Source of the DNA: Ruegeria spongiae
GTDB lineage: Bacteria > Pseudomonadota > Alphaproteobacteria > Rhodobacterales > Rhodobacteraceae
Direction of reading: 5' to 3'
NCBI RefSeq assembly: GCF_023502395.1
Contig: NZ_JAMFMB010000003.1
Location: 124,001 to 188,000 of the forward strand
Length of the DNA stretch: 64,000 bases
Numbering within the stretch: position 1 is the stretch's first letter; each line of letters starts with the position of its first letter. The notes below the pieces were generated by a model. The model ran no database searches. It was not told where the DNA came from and was given only the letters and a program-made list of their open reading frames with translations. Of this stretch, positions 9,039 through 18,444 are shown piece after piece. The translations under genes and the position numbers were made by a program.

Positions 9039-10555
9039 GAGGCTTCCAGCCCCAGATGCGCCTCGGTCGCGGCATGCATGACCTCGGCTTCGCTGGCGCC
9101 ATGGCCGAACTCTGCCACGATCTTGCCATCGCTCATCACCAGCACCCGGTCCGAAATGCCGAGAACTTCAGGCAGGTCCGACGAGATTGCCATGACGGCG
9201 GCCCCGTTTTGCGCCAGTTTGCGCATCTGGGCATAGATGCCCGCCTTGGTGTTGACGTCGATGCCGCGCGTGGGTTCGACAAAGATCAGCAGTTTGGGGT
9301 CCAGAGACAACCAGCGCGCCACAATGGCCTTTTGCTGATTGCCGCCGGACAAGGATTGTATCTCGACTTCATAGCTGGCGGCGCGCAGATCAAAGGCGTC
9401 GAATGCCTTATCCATCTGATCCAGCGTTGCAATCGGCGATTTGTCCGGGTGCCCCAAGGCTCGGGAAAACGCCCGCACCGACAACATCCCGTTGTCGCGC
9501 ACCGACTGCATCAGAACCAGGCCTTCGGCCTTGCGGTCTCCGGGCAGCATTGCAATTCCGGCCTGTGCGGCCTGGCGTGGATTGGTCAGCGTGACCCGCC
9601 GTCCCTCAACCGATACCTCACCCGTCTCAAATGGCTCTGCCCCGAACAAAGCCAATGCCAAAGCGGTGCGCCCGGCCCCCTGAACACCCGCAAAGCCTGT
9701 GATTTGACCTGCATGCAGGTCCAGATCAATGTCGAACAGCCGGGAATTGCCACCGCCCCTCACGGTCAGAACCGCCGCGCCAATGTCGTCCTTGGCGGCC
9801 GGTTCCGGGTAGAAATGCCCGATGTCGCGGCCAACCATGGCTTCGATGATCCGGCTGGTTTCGGGCACCTCATCGAAGCTTGCCGTCACTTTGCCATCCT
9901 TGATCACCGTCACCCGATCCGCCAATCTGCGGATTTCGCGCATCCGGTGCGTGATATAGACGATTGACCGCCCCTGCCCGCGCAGATCATCAACCAACTG
10001 GAACAGCAATTCGCATTCGGTATCGTTCAACGCTGCCGTTGGCTCATCCATCACAATGACCTTTGCGTTCAGCGACAGCGCCTTGGCGATCTCGACCATC
10101 TGCTGTTGCGCGACATCCAGGTCACCCACCAGCGTATCGGGACCAAACCGGTGGCGGTCTCCGAACAGGGCCAGGACCTTCTGCGTCTCGCGCCGCATCC
10201 GTTCGGCATCCAGAAAGCCCCAGCGGCGCACGGGTTCACGCCCCAAAAAGATGTTCTGGGCCACGGTACGATCCGGCAGCAGCGAGAACTCCTGATAGAT
10301 CACACTGACACCCTGCGCGAGCGACTCGAGCGGATGGTAGAATGCAACCTGTTTCCCGCGCAGAAAGATAGCGCCTTCTTCTGCCTGATAGACGCCCGAC
10401 AGGACCTTCATCAGCGTGGATTTCCCAGCCCCATTCTCACCGGCCAGCGCGTGAACCTCGCCCGCGCGCGCCGTGAAACTGACGCGGTCCAGCGCCTTGA
10501 TGCCCGGGAACACCTTGGTGATGGCCTTCATTTCAAAAACGATTTCGCCGCTCAT
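9035..10555 (-). CDS. sugar ABC transporter double ATP-binding protein
   Basis: Fused two-domain ATPase of the RbsA/MglA type, 506 residues from the chosen start. The N-terminal domain has Walker A GENGAGKST near residue 40 and DVAQQQMVEIAKALS before VIVMDEPTAAL. The C-terminal domain has the degenerate GVQGAGRTALALAL and an intact SGGNQQK signature, the usual asymmetry in this family. I chose the ATG at 10555, which makes an ATGA overlap with the upstream isomerase stop, rather than the in-frame ATG four codons earlier at 10567. Confidence 0.88.
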   Translation of the reverse strand: MSGEIVFEMKAITKVFPGIKALDRVSFTARAGEVHALAGENGAGKSTLMKVLSGVYQAEEGAIFLRGKQVAFYHPLESLAQGVSVIYQEFSLLPDRTVAQNIFLGREPVRRWGFLDAERMRRETQKVLALFGDRHRFGPDTLVGDLDVAQQQMVEIAKALSLNAKVIVMDEPTAALNDTECELLFQLVDDLRGQGRSIVYITHRMREIRRLADRVTVIKDGKVTASFDEVPETSRIIEAMVGRDIGHFYPEPAAKDDIGAAVLTVRGGGNSRLFDIDLDLHAGQITGFAGVQGAGRTALALALFGAEPFETGEVSVEGRRVTLTNPRQAAQAGIAMLPGDRKAEGLVLMQSVRDNGMLSVRAFSRALGHPDKSPIATLDQMDKAFDAFDLRAASYEVEIQSLSGGNQQKAIVARWLSLDPKLLIFVEPTRGIDVNTKAGIYAQMRKLAQNGAAVMAISSDLPEVLGISDRVLVMSDGKIVAEFGHGASEAEVMHAATEAHLGLEAS

Positions 10556-11400
10556 GCCCGCTCCCACGCCTCACGGATGAACCGTGCACTGTCACGAAAC
10601 AGCGTTGGATGGTCCTCGAACATCGGTCGCCAGATCCGTGTGGCCGCCGCAATCTCGGGCACGCCAGCGCCAAAAGCCTCCATCACCACCCAACCGTCGA
10701 AGCCCGTTGCCTTGACCGCCGAAAAGACCGAAGGAAAATCAATCTGACCAGTGCCGGGTACGCCCCGGTCATTCTCGGACACGTGAAGAACGTTGATCCG
10801 TCCTGCCAGCACCCGGATTGCGCTGGCCTGGTCCTTTTCCTCGATATGGGAATGAAACGTGTCGTACATGATACCGAACGCGGGATGATCGACCATTTCG
10901 CAATAGTGCGCGGCCTGTTCCGCCGTGTTCAGAAAATGCGTCTCGAACCGGTTGAGCGGCTCAAGCGCAAGCAGAATGCCCCGTTCCGCCGCCTTTTCAG
11001 CCATCAGGTGGTGCGCTTCGGCCCCCCGCTGCCATTCATCCATGGTCGGACCGCTGCCGGTAAAATGTCCGATGGGCGCGTGAAACGGCCCGCCGATGGT
11101 TTGAGCACCCAAGGCGGTTGCACAGTCCAGAATCCAGTCCAGATGCGCGATACCGCGCGCCCGGATGGTCGGGTTCGCACTGGTCGGGTCTGCGCCCGGG
11201 TCCGGGACAATGGCGGTGCAGGTCCGCTCCAACCCCATCGCATCCAATTGCGCGCCCAGCCATCCGTAGTGTTCGGGAGAGCCATCCAGAACGGGAATTT
11301 CAACGCCGTCATAGCCCTCTTGTGCGGCCAGGCGGCAATGTTCCAGATGCGCCGCTTCGATCAGTCCGCCCACACAAAGCAGGTTTACACCCAGCTTCAT
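10552..11400 (-). CDS. sugar phosphate isomerase/epimerase (TIM barrel), first gene of sugar operon
   Basis: TIM-barrel isomerase family protein of 282 residues with GYDGVEIPVLDG, LALEPLNRFET, IMYDTFHSHIEE and HVSENDRGVPGTG at the expected barrel positions. These resemble hydroxypyruvate isomerase, tagatose/psicose epimerase and IolE-like enzymes. It leads the minus-strand operon and follows the LacI operator region, so it is probably the first regulated gene. A GGAGG site (in TTTTCCTCC read in reverse) precedes the ATG. The substrate is not known. Confidence 0.82.
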   Translation of the reverse strand: MKLGVNLLCVGGLIEAAHLEHCRLAAQEGYDGVEIPVLDGSPEHYGWLGAQLDAMGLERTCTAIVPDPGADPTSANPTIRARGIAHLDWILDCATALGAQTIGGPFHAPIGHFTGSGPTMDEWQRGAEAHHLMAEKAAERGILLALEPLNRFETHFLNTAEQAAHYCEMVDHPAFGIMYDTFHSHIEEKDQASAIRVLAGRINVLHVSENDRGVPGTGQIDFPSVFSAVKATGFDGWVVMEAFGAGVPEIAAATRIWRPMFEDHPTLFRDSARFIREAWERA

Positions 11401-11436
11401 TTTTCCTCCCCAGGATGGTTCCGCAGTCGATTCCTA

Positions 11437-11471
11437 TGTAATCGTTTTCATTTGCAATGTAAACCATTACA
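11437..11471. promoter_or_regulatory. two LacI-family operator sites in divergent intergenic region
   Basis: Between the divergent sugar operon and the lacI-type gene lie two 14-bp sites of LacI/GalR form: TGTAATCGTTTTCA at 11437-11450 and TGTAAACCATTACA at 11458-11471. The second belongs to a perfect inverted repeat, AATGTAA-N4-TTACATT, at 11456-11473. Their centres are 21 bp apart, two helical turns, so two dimers could bind on one face. Binding by the adjacent regulator is inferred from position and form. Confidence 0.7.
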
Positions 11472-11501
11472 TTTCTCATTCCGCCCTGTTACAGTTGCCT
11501 C

Positions 11502-12545
11502 ATGAAGACCACGCAATCGCAGAAAAGACCCACGGTTAGGGACGTGGCCAGGGTGGCCGGTGTATCGACCGCAACCGTCAGCCGCGCCTTGCAATCCCCG
11601 AATATCGTATCGGAAAAGACCCGCAACGCCGTGTTCGATGCGGTTGCCGAAACCGGCTACAGCGTCAATACCGCCGCGCAGATGTTGCGGCGCAATCGGG
11701 CCGGAACCGTTCTTGTCATCCTGCCCGACATCGCAAATCCGTTCTTTTCCAAGATCCTGTCTGGAATCGAAGAGGTGGCCACCCAGGCGAACCTGACGAT
11801 CCTGATTGGCAACACCAATGGCGAGGATGAAAGATTTGCCAATATCCTGGAAAATTTACGCAACGGTCGCGCGGATGGTGCTCTTCTTCTGAACGGTCGT
11901 GCGCCCCCGGCGGACCTGGTGCCTGACGGGGTGCCAATCCTGTCGATCTCCGAACGGATCGACAGCAACACCATTCCGCATGTCGGTACCGATAATGTAA
12001 AAGCAGCCTATGATGCCACCACCCATCTATTGTCGATGGGGCACAGGTCGATCGTTCACGTCACCGGTCCGCAAGGGAACTCTCTGACCAAAGACCGATG
12101 TGGTGGCTATTTCGCCGCGATGATAGATGCTGGGCTTGAAGACGAAGCGGCAACAATTGCTGGCGGCTTTACCTTTCAGGACGGCAAGCGGGTGGCAGAG
12201 ATTCTGCTGGCAGAGCACCAAAGCTCCACCGCAGCATTCTGTGCAAATGACGAATCCGCCATGGGGGTCATTCGGGGCTTGCAGGAGGCGGGTGTCAACG
12301 TCCCGGGGGAATTCTCGGTGATGGGGTTCGACGACGTCCCGTTCGCCGCCATTTTTCAACCTGAGCTTACAACCGTGCACCAGGCGCGGAACCTGATCGG
12401 GAAACGGGCAATGGAAACCTTGTTGGCCATGTTGGAGAACAGCCCGGCCCCAACCGGACCGGCATTCCTTGTTCATGATATCGTCACCAGACAAAGCACC
12501 GCACAGTTGCTGGAGCCGCAACTTACCGGGCGGCGCATCGAATGA
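11502..12545 (+). CDS. LacI family transcriptional regulator
   Basis: DNA-binding regulator of 347 residues. The helix-turn-helix near residues 10-30 reads TVRDVARVAGVSTATVSRALQ, with the hinge region just after (NTAAQMLRRNRAGTV). A periplasmic-binding-like sugar domain follows (DRCGGYFAAM, CANDESAMGVIRGL, MGFDDVPFA). It is divergent from the sugar operon and faces two LacI-type operators, so it most likely represses that operon and itself, with release by the sugar or a derivative. Confidence 0.9.
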   Translation: MKTTQSQKRPTVRDVARVAGVSTATVSRALQSPNIVSEKTRNAVFDAVAETGYSVNTAAQMLRRNRAGTVLVILPDIANPFFSKILSGIEEVATQANLTILIGNTNGEDERFANILENLRNGRADGALLLNGRAPPADLVPDGVPILSISERIDSNTIPHVGTDNVKAAYDATTHLLSMGHRSIVHVTGPQGNSLTKDRCGGYFAAMIDAGLEDEAATIAGGFTFQDGKRVAEILLAEHQSSTAAFCANDESAMGVIRGLQEAGVNVPGEFSVMGFDDVPFAAIFQPELTTVHQARNLIGKRAMETLLAMLENSPAPTGPAFLVHDIVTRQSTAQLLEPQLTGRRIE

Positions 12546-12642
12546 ATTGAAGCCATGCAGTTCGCACGAACCGAATGCGCGAGGCTATTCCAATCTGTTT
12601 ATGTGAAACGGAGCCCCCGAACGCGCGCACCTCTACGGCCAC

Positions 12643-13545
12643 CTAACGCAACAGCACCTGACTTCTTGCAACAATGTGGTCTACAAACAGGCGAACCTTT
12701 GGATCTTGCAACTTTTTGTGCGGGTAAATGCACCCAAAGATTGTAGGCAGCGGCGGGGCAGAGGGAAGAATTTCGACCAGACGCCCATTTGACAGATGCT
12801 CCGATACATCAAACCGTGGCTTGTTGACGATGCCTCGACCCGCAAGAGCCCAGTCTGTCAGGACGTCCCCATCATCGGCATCGAACTTGCCTTGCACGTC
12901 GAGCTTGATTGGCCCCGTTTCCGGGTTAAGCGTCCAGAAATACTCTGGCGATCGCGGGTACCGCAACAGCAGGCAGTTATGATTCAGATCCAGCAGATCC
13001 TCTGGCGTCTCAGGCGTGCCGAAATCCGAAAGATAGTTTGGGGACGCGCAAAGGACTCGCTCGCAATCAGCGATTTTGCGTAGTTTCATGTTCGAGTCCT
13101 GCGGTTGACCGACAAAGAATGCAACATCCAGACCATCGGCCAGCATATCGACCTTGCGGTCTGACAACCGCATTCTGACTTCGGTTTCCGGGTAGCTATC
13201 GACAAAATCCGGAACAAGTGGCGCAACTATTCTGCGGCCGACACCCAGCGGGGCGGTGACCCGGATGGCGCCCTTTGGCGTGTCCGAAAAATTGGCAACT
13301 TTCGCCTCTGCCGTTTCCAGGACGGACAGAACGCTTTTGGCTTCGTCATAGAACACCGTTCCAACCTCGGTTGGCGTTATCGACCGGGTGGTTCTGTTGA
13401 ACAGCCGCACGCCAAGGCGTTTTTCAAGTTCCTTTATGCGCTTGCTGGCGACGGCAGGTGTCAACCTGAGGTCGCGCCCGCCAGAGGTGATGCTGCCAAG
13501 CTCAACCACCCTGACAAAGACACGAAGGCTTTCTACATACGACAT
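12643..13545 (-). CDS. LysR family regulator divergent from xdhA
   Basis: Transcriptional regulator of 300 residues. The N-terminal winged helix (SYVESLRVFVRVVELGS, then AVASKRIKELEKRLGVRLF) is followed by a substrate-binding domain ([28 protein letters not shown]). It is divergent from xdhABC, with perfect inverted repeats between them, so it probably controls xanthine dehydrogenase. It is clearly paralogous to the LysR gene at 31889-32821: both share the stretches TTRS[IL][12 protein letters not shown] and [13 protein letters not shown]. The effector is unknown; a purine such as xanthine or urate is a natural guess. Confidence 0.88.
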   Translation of the reverse strand: MSYVESLRVFVRVVELGSITSGGRDLRLTPAVASKRIKELEKRLGVRLFNRTTRSITPTEVGTVFYDEAKSVLSVLETAEAKVANFSDTPKGAIRVTAPLGVGRRIVAPLVPDFVDSYPETEVRMRLSDRKVDMLADGLDVAFFVGQPQDSNMKLRKIADCERVLCASPNYLSDFGTPETPEDLLDLNHNCLLLRYPRSPEYFWTLNPETGPIKLDVQGKFDADDGDVLTDWALAGRGIVNKPRFDVSEHLSNGRLVEILPSAPPLPTIFGCIYPHKKLQDPKVRLFVDHIVARSQVLLR

Positions 13546-13560
13546 TTTTTCACGCCCTTC

Positions 13561-13619
13561 GCAAACTCTGTGCGGGCAGTTTGCGCTCGCGCTATCCTAT
13601 TTTCAACAAAACGTTGAAA
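13561..13619. promoter_or_regulatory. inverted repeats in lysR-xdhA intergenic region
   Basis: Two perfect inverted repeats lie between the divergent LysR and xdhA genes. One is TTTCAACAAAACGTTGAAA at 13601-13619 (7-bp arms, 5-bp spacer). The other has arms GCAAACT and AGTTTGC at 13561-13567 and 13578-13584, with a 10-bp spacer. The first fits the T-N11-A dyad of LysR binding sites. They are placed where a regulator would act on both promoters. Function is inferred. Confidence 0.6.
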
Positions 13620-13715
13620 GTATTTGCCGTTTGCGGCTGTTTTTTATCGTAATGGGCCGCTTTAGAGTGTCCCGGACTTGACGTTTTGCAACCACGACAC
13701 CGGGAAACGACGCAC

Positions 13716-15179
13716 ATGGCACATCGCAGCGAAATACGATTTGTACTGAACGGTCGGGACGTTTCAATCAACGATGTCGGCGCAAGCCAGACGCTGCTCG
13801 ATTACCTCCGGCTGGAGCGCCGCCTGACCGGCACCAAGGAAGGCTGCGCTGAAGGCGATTGTGGCGCCTGCACCGTCCTCGTTGGAAGGCTAACCTACAC
13901 TGGCCTGACCTATGCCCCCGTCAATGCCTGTATCCGGTTTCTTGCCTCTGTGGATGGCTGTCATGTGGTGACGGTCGAATATCTGTCAGGACCTGACGGG
14001 CGGCTGCATCCGGTTCAACAGGCCATGATCGATCACCACGGCAGTCAGTGCGGGTTCTGCACGCCGGGCTTTGTCATGTCGCTCTATGCGCTCTGGATGG
14101 AGACTCCCGAACCTTCCGAGGCACAGGTTGAAACCGCGCTGCAAGGCAATCTGTGCCGTTGCACCGGGTACGAGCCGATCATCCGCGCCGCCGTTGCTGT
14201 CAGCCGATATGGATCGCCAGCCTCGGATCATCTCAACACAGAGCGCGCGACCGTCACGACCCACCTACAAGCACTGCAGGACGGCAAGCGGGTTGTGTCC
14301 GGGCCACAGAACAACCTCAGCATTCTGCCCGCGGACGTGGACGATTTCGCCGAATGCCTTCTCAGCCATCCCGACGCAACAATTGTCGCGGGCGCAACGG
14401 ATGTCGGCCTCTGGGTCACCAAATTCCTGCGCAGTATCGGTCCTGCCATCTTCATCGGACATCTGAACGACCTCAAGCAAGTCGAAACCCAAGGCAACGA
14501 TCTGCTGATCGGTGCCGGGGCGAGCTATACCGACTGTCAGGACGCGCTGTCCCGCCATCTGCCCCATCTTTCGGCCTATTGGGATCGCATCGCCGGATGG
14601 CAGGTGCGCAACATGGGCACTGTTGGTGGAAACATCGCAAACGGCTCGCCAATCGGTGACACCCCCCCGGTCCTGATCGCGCTGGGGGCAGAGATCACTC
14701 TGCGTCGTGGCGCTGACCGCCGGACCCTGCCGCTTGAAGCGTTCTTTGTCGATTACGGCAAGCAGGACCGGCAGTCGGGCGAATTCGTCGAAACCATCCG
14801 CATTCCGCTTCCCGAACCCAACCAACACCACGCAGCCTACAAGATATCGAAGCGGCGGGACGAGGATATCTCGTCTGTCGCGGTAGGGATCAACGTGAGC
14901 GTTACCGATGGCGTCATCACCACCTGCCGCCTCGCCTTTGGCGGCATGGCCGCTACCCCAAAGCGCGCCGCCGCAGCCGAACAGGCGCTTGTCGGCCAGA
15001 TTTGGTCCGAAGCCGCATTCGATCAGGCCGCCGCCGCGCTTCCGCAGGATTTCTCGCCGCTCAGTGATTGGCGGGCCTCGTCCGACTATCGGATGCTCTC
15101 CGCCCAGAACCTGCTGCGCCGGTTCTTCCTCGAACATGACGCCGCAACAGCGGCCCCCATTCAACTGGCCTCAGCCTGA
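13716..15179 (+). CDS. xdhA: xanthine dehydrogenase small subunit (2Fe-2S and FAD)
   Basis: Small subunit of the molybdenum hydroxylase that oxidises hypoxanthine and xanthine to urate with NAD+ as acceptor; cytoplasmic. The N-terminal ferredoxin-like domain carries the first 2Fe-2S cluster motif CAEGDCGAC, and the second cluster uses CGFCTPGF and LCRCTGY. An FAD-binding CO-dehydrogenase-flavoprotein domain follows (IVAGATDVGLWV, NMGTVGGNIANGSPIGD). I chose the ATG at 13716 over an upstream TTG at 13686, because homologues begin shortly before the ferredoxin domain. It is first in xdhA-xdhB-xdhC. Confidence 0.93.
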   Translation: MAHRSEIRFVLNGRDVSINDVGASQTLLDYLRLERRLTGTKEGCAEGDCGACTVLVGRLTYTGLTYAPVNACIRFLASVDGCHVVTVEYLSGPDGRLHPVQQAMIDHHGSQCGFCTPGFVMSLYALWMETPEPSEAQVETALQGNLCRCTGYEPIIRAAVAVSRYGSPASDHLNTERATVTTHLQALQDGKRVVSGPQNNLSILPADVDDFAECLLSHPDATIVAGATDVGLWVTKFLRSIGPAIFIGHLNDLKQVETQGNDLLIGAGASYTDCQDALSRHLPHLSAYWDRIAGWQVRNMGTVGGNIANGSPIGDTPPVLIALGAEITLRRGADRRTLPLEAFFVDYGKQDRQSGEFVETIRIPLPEPNQHHAAYKISKRRDEDISSVAVGINVSVTDGVITTCRLAFGGMAATPKRAAAAEQALVGQIWSEAAFDQAAAALPQDFSPLSDWRASSDYRMLSAQNLLRRFFLEHDAATAAPIQLASA

Positions 15180-15196
15180 CAAAAGGAGACTATCCG

Positions 15197-17515
15197 ATGA
15201 AAGACAACGTTTCCGTTCAGGGCACCGCGCATAGTGACCGCATTCATGACAGCGCCATCAAGCATGTCACGGGACGCGCGGACTACACTGACGATATCGC
15301 GCTGCCCACAGGTGCGCTGCATGCCTATTTGGGGGTTTCGGATGTGGCCCATGCCACGCTGAAAAGCATCGATCTTTCCGCAGTGCGGGCTGCGCCCGGT
15401 GTGGTCGGGGTGCTGACGGCCGAAGATGTGCCCGGCGTGAACGACATCAGCCCCACCGGGCTGAATGATGAGCCCGTCTTTCCCACCGACAAGATCCAGT
15501 TTCACGGCCAGCCTCTGTTTGCCGTCATCGCCGAAACCCGCGACGCGGCGCGACGCGCGGCGGAACGGGCGCAGATTGACTGTGACGTGCTGCCCCATGC
15601 GCTTGATCCGATCGCCGCGCAGGAGGCCGGTTACCCGTACGTGACCAAACCGCTCAAGCTGGAACGCGGCGACATTGCGCCCGCCTTCAAAACTGCACCG
15701 AACCGCATCAAGGGGCGGATGAGCGTGGGCGGTCAGGACCATATGTATCTCGAAGGGCATATCGCCTTTGCCATCCCCGGCGAAGATGACGATGTCGTTG
15801 TGCACTGCTCGACCCAGCACCCCTCCGAGGCGCAGCATATGGTGGCGCATGTTCTGGGCGTGCCCTCGAACGCAGTGGTGGTGAATGTGCGGCGCATGGG
15901 CGGCGGTTTCGGCGGCAAGGAAAGCCAGATGAACCTGTTCTGCGCTGTTGCCGCGATTGCCGCAAAAAAGTGGAACCGTGCCGTCAAGATCCGCCCCGAC
16001 CGCGATCAGGATATGACCGCCACCGGCAAGCGGCATGACTTCGTGATTGATTACGACGTCGCCTTTGACGAGGTCGGGCGTATTCAGGCGCTGGACGGCA
16101 GCTTTGCCGCCCGTTGCGGGTTTTCGGCCGATCTGTCGGGGCCAGTGACCGACCGCGCGCTGTTTCACGCAGATAATGCCTATTTTTACCCCAATGTGCG
16201 CCTGACCAGCCATCCGATGAAAACCAACACCGTGTCGAACACGGCTTTCCGTGGCTTTGGTGGCCCGCAAGGCGTGATCGCAGCGGAGCGCATCATCGAG
16301 GAAATCGCCTATGCCACAGGCCAGGACCCGTTGGATGTACGCAAGGCCAATTTCTATGGCGGCGAGGGCCGCGATCTGACGCCGTATCACCAGACGGTCG
16401 AGGACAATATCCTCGACCGTTTGGTGAGCGAGTTGGAAGACAGCGCGGAATATCGCCAGCGTCGGCAGGAGATCATCGCATTCAATGCCGACTCGCCGGT
16501 CTTGAAAAAGGGCATCGCGCTGACACCGGTGAAATTCGGCATCTCCTTCACCGCCACCTGGTACAATCAGGCCGGGGCTCTGGTGCACATCTATAATGAT
16601 GGCTCGATCCACCTCAATCATGGCGGCACCGAGATGGGGCAAGGGCTGAATACCAAAGTCGCACAGATTGTCGCCGAAGCGTTTCAGGTCGATATTGATC
16701 GGATCAAGATCACCAAGACCACCACCGAAAAGGTGCCGAACACCTCTGCTACCGCCGCCTCAAGCGGAACCGACCTGAACGGGATGGCGGCGCTGGATGC
16801 GGTCAGACAGATTCAGGCGCGTCTTGTTGATTTCGCTGTCGAGACATGGGGTGTCGCTCCCGATGAAGTCGTTTTCCGCGCCAATGAGGTACACGCGGGC
16901 GCGCAGGTCTTCCCCTTCGACGCCTTCATCAAGCAGGCCTATCTGGCGCGGATTCAACTTTCTGCTGCGGGCTTCTACAAGACGCCGAAAATCCACTGGG
17001 ACCGGGATAAGGGTCAGGGACGCCCGTTCTACTATTTCTCCTATGGCGCAGCCTGTTCCGAGGTGATGATCGATACGCTTACCGGCGAATACCGGGTCGA
17101 GCGCACCGACCTCTTGCATGATGTCGGTCGCTCACTGAACCCGGCGCTGGACAAAGGTCAGGTCGAAGGCGCGTTTGTCCAGGGGATGGGCTGGCTCACC
17201 ACCGAGGAACTTTGGTGGGACGATACGGGCCGCCTGCGAACCCATGCGCCCTCGACCTACAAGATCCCGCTGGCATCGGACCGGCCGCGCATCTTCAACG
17301 TGAACCTCGCCGACTGGTCGGAGAACCGCGAGTTGACGATCAAACGCTCCAAAGCGGTGGGCGAGCCGCCCTTCATGCTGGGGATTTCGGTGTTCGAGGC
17401 GCTGTCGATGGCGGTTGCCTCGGTGGCCGGTTACACGACCTGCCCGCGACTGGATGCACCCGCCACGCCGGAACGTGTGTTGATGGCGGTGACCCGGCTC
17501 AGAGACGGGGGGTAG
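15197..17515 (+). CDS. xdhB: xanthine dehydrogenase molybdopterin-binding large subunit
   Basis: Catalytic subunit of 772 residues that binds the molybdopterin cofactor. Visible family motifs are GGGFGGKES in the middle of the N-terminal half, TAFRGFGGPQG, GGTEMGQGLNTK, and the C-terminal GEPPFMLG that supplies the active-site glutamate. A strong AAGGAG site precedes the ATG, and the gene follows xdhA by 17 bp. Length and motif order are normal for bacterial XdhB. Its activity needs XdhC for cofactor insertion, encoded next. Confidence 0.94.
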   Translation: MKDNVSVQGTAHSDRIHDSAIKHVTGRADYTDDIALPTGALHAYLGVSDVAHATLKSIDLSAVRAAPGVVGVLTAEDVPGVNDISPTGLNDEPVFPTDKIQFHGQPLFAVIAETRDAARRAAERAQIDCDVLPHALDPIAAQEAGYPYVTKPLKLERGDIAPAFKTAPNRIKGRMSVGGQDHMYLEGHIAFAIPGEDDDVVVHCSTQHPSEAQHMVAHVLGVPSNAVVVNVRRMGGGFGGKESQMNLFCAVAAIAAKKWNRAVKIRPDRDQDMTATGKRHDFVIDYDVAFDEVGRIQALDGSFAARCGFSADLSGPVTDRALFHADNAYFYPNVRLTSHPMKTNTVSNTAFRGFGGPQGVIAAERIIEEIAYATGQDPLDVRKANFYGGEGRDLTPYHQTVEDNILDRLVSELEDSAEYRQRRQEIIAFNADSPVLKKGIALTPVKFGISFTATWYNQAGALVHIYNDGSIHLNHGGTEMGQGLNTKVAQIVAEAFQVDIDRIKITKTTTEKVPNTSATAASSGTDLNGMAALDAVRQIQARLVDFAVETWGVAPDEVVFRANEVHAGAQVFPFDAFIKQAYLARIQLSAAGFYKTPKIHWDRDKGQGRPFYYFSYGAACSEVMIDTLTGEYRVERTDLLHDVGRSLNPALDKGQVEGAFVQGMGWLTTEELWWDDTGRLRTHAPSTYKIPLASDRPRIFNVNLADWSENRELTIKRSKAVGEPPFMLGISVFEALSMAVASVAGYTTCPRLDAPATPERVLMAVTRLRDGG

Positions 17516-17518
17516 GAT

Positions 17519-18400
17519 ATGGCCAGCGCCTCCAAATCCCTTTCGACATTCCTGCAGGTCCAAGGCCCGGTGATCCGCGTGGCGCTCACGCGGGTGCGCG
17601 GGTCGTCCCCACGCAACGAAGGGACCGAGATGTTTGTCTCGGCGCAGGGGCTCTGGGGCACCATCGGCGGCGGGCAGTTGGAACATCTCGCCATCGAGCA
17701 GGCGCGCGACATGTTGCGCGCCGGTAACCTCGACAAGGATATGGATGTGCCCCTGGGCCCCGAGATCGGGCAATGCTGCGGCGGGCGGGTGGAACTGTCG
17801 CTGTCGCGCATGCGGGCGTCGGACAAGCGCGCCGCCCTGTTGCGCGCGGGCGACGCCGAAGCAGCCCTGCCACATGTCTATGTCATGGGCGGCGGACATG
17901 TCGGGCGCGCGCTGGCGGAACTGTTCCAGCACCTGCCGGTGCGCTGCATCGTGATCGACACGCGGGCGCAGGAGATCGCGCTTTGCGGGGCCGATGTGGA
18001 ATGCCGCGTCAGCGCCATCCCCGAGGTCGACATCATGACCGCCCCACAAGGCAGCGCGTTTATTGTCCTGACACATGATCACGGCCTCGATTTCCTGCTG
18101 ACATCGGCTGCGCTGGAACGCGGTGACGCGTGTTACGTGGGGATGATCGGATCAGGCACCAAGCGGACCAAGTTCCGCAACTGGGCGCGCAAGCACTGCG
18201 ACGGCCAGACAATCGAACATCTGAATTGCCCTATCGGGGCAAGCGGCAGCCGCGACAAGCGGCCCAGCGTCATTGCCTCCTTCGTGGTGGCCGAAGTGAT
18301 GGCTGAATTGACCTCTGAAACTGCCGCAACCGCCCCTTACGGGCCACTCGACGCACCCGCATCGGGACAACACCAAGGCCAGCAAGGGATTTCGGGCTGA
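17519..18400 (+). CDS. xdhC: xanthine dehydrogenase accessory protein
   Basis: Molybdenum cofactor chaperone of 293 residues that binds and sulfurates or delivers the cofactor to XdhB. The N-terminal XdhC/CoxI part has the cysteine motif GQCCGGRVELS, and the C-terminal Rossmann part has VMGGGHVGRAL and YVGMIGSGTKR. It begins 3 bp after the xdhB stop and is certainly co-transcribed. It is needed for maturation, not for catalysis. Confidence 0.93.
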   Translation: MASASKSLSTFLQVQGPVIRVALTRVRGSSPRNEGTEMFVSAQGLWGTIGGGQLEHLAIEQARDMLRAGNLDKDMDVPLGPEIGQCCGGRVELSLSRMRASDKRAALLRAGDAEAALPHVYVMGGGHVGRALAELFQHLPVRCIVIDTRAQEIALCGADVECRVSAIPEVDIMTAPQGSAFIVLTHDHGLDFLLTSAALERGDACYVGMIGSGTKRTKFRNWARKHCDGQTIEHLNCPIGASGSRDKRPSVIASFVVAEVMAELTSETAATAPYGPLDAPASGQHQGQQGISG

Positions 18401-18444
18401 CATCGTCAGAGCGAGGGCTGGCTCCATCAGAGGAGGAGACCGTC

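Noticed and set aside
15161-16642. 493-codon minus-strand frame opposite xdhB
   Set aside because: Shadow of a high-GC gene; xdhB has all the molybdopterin motifs on the plus strand.
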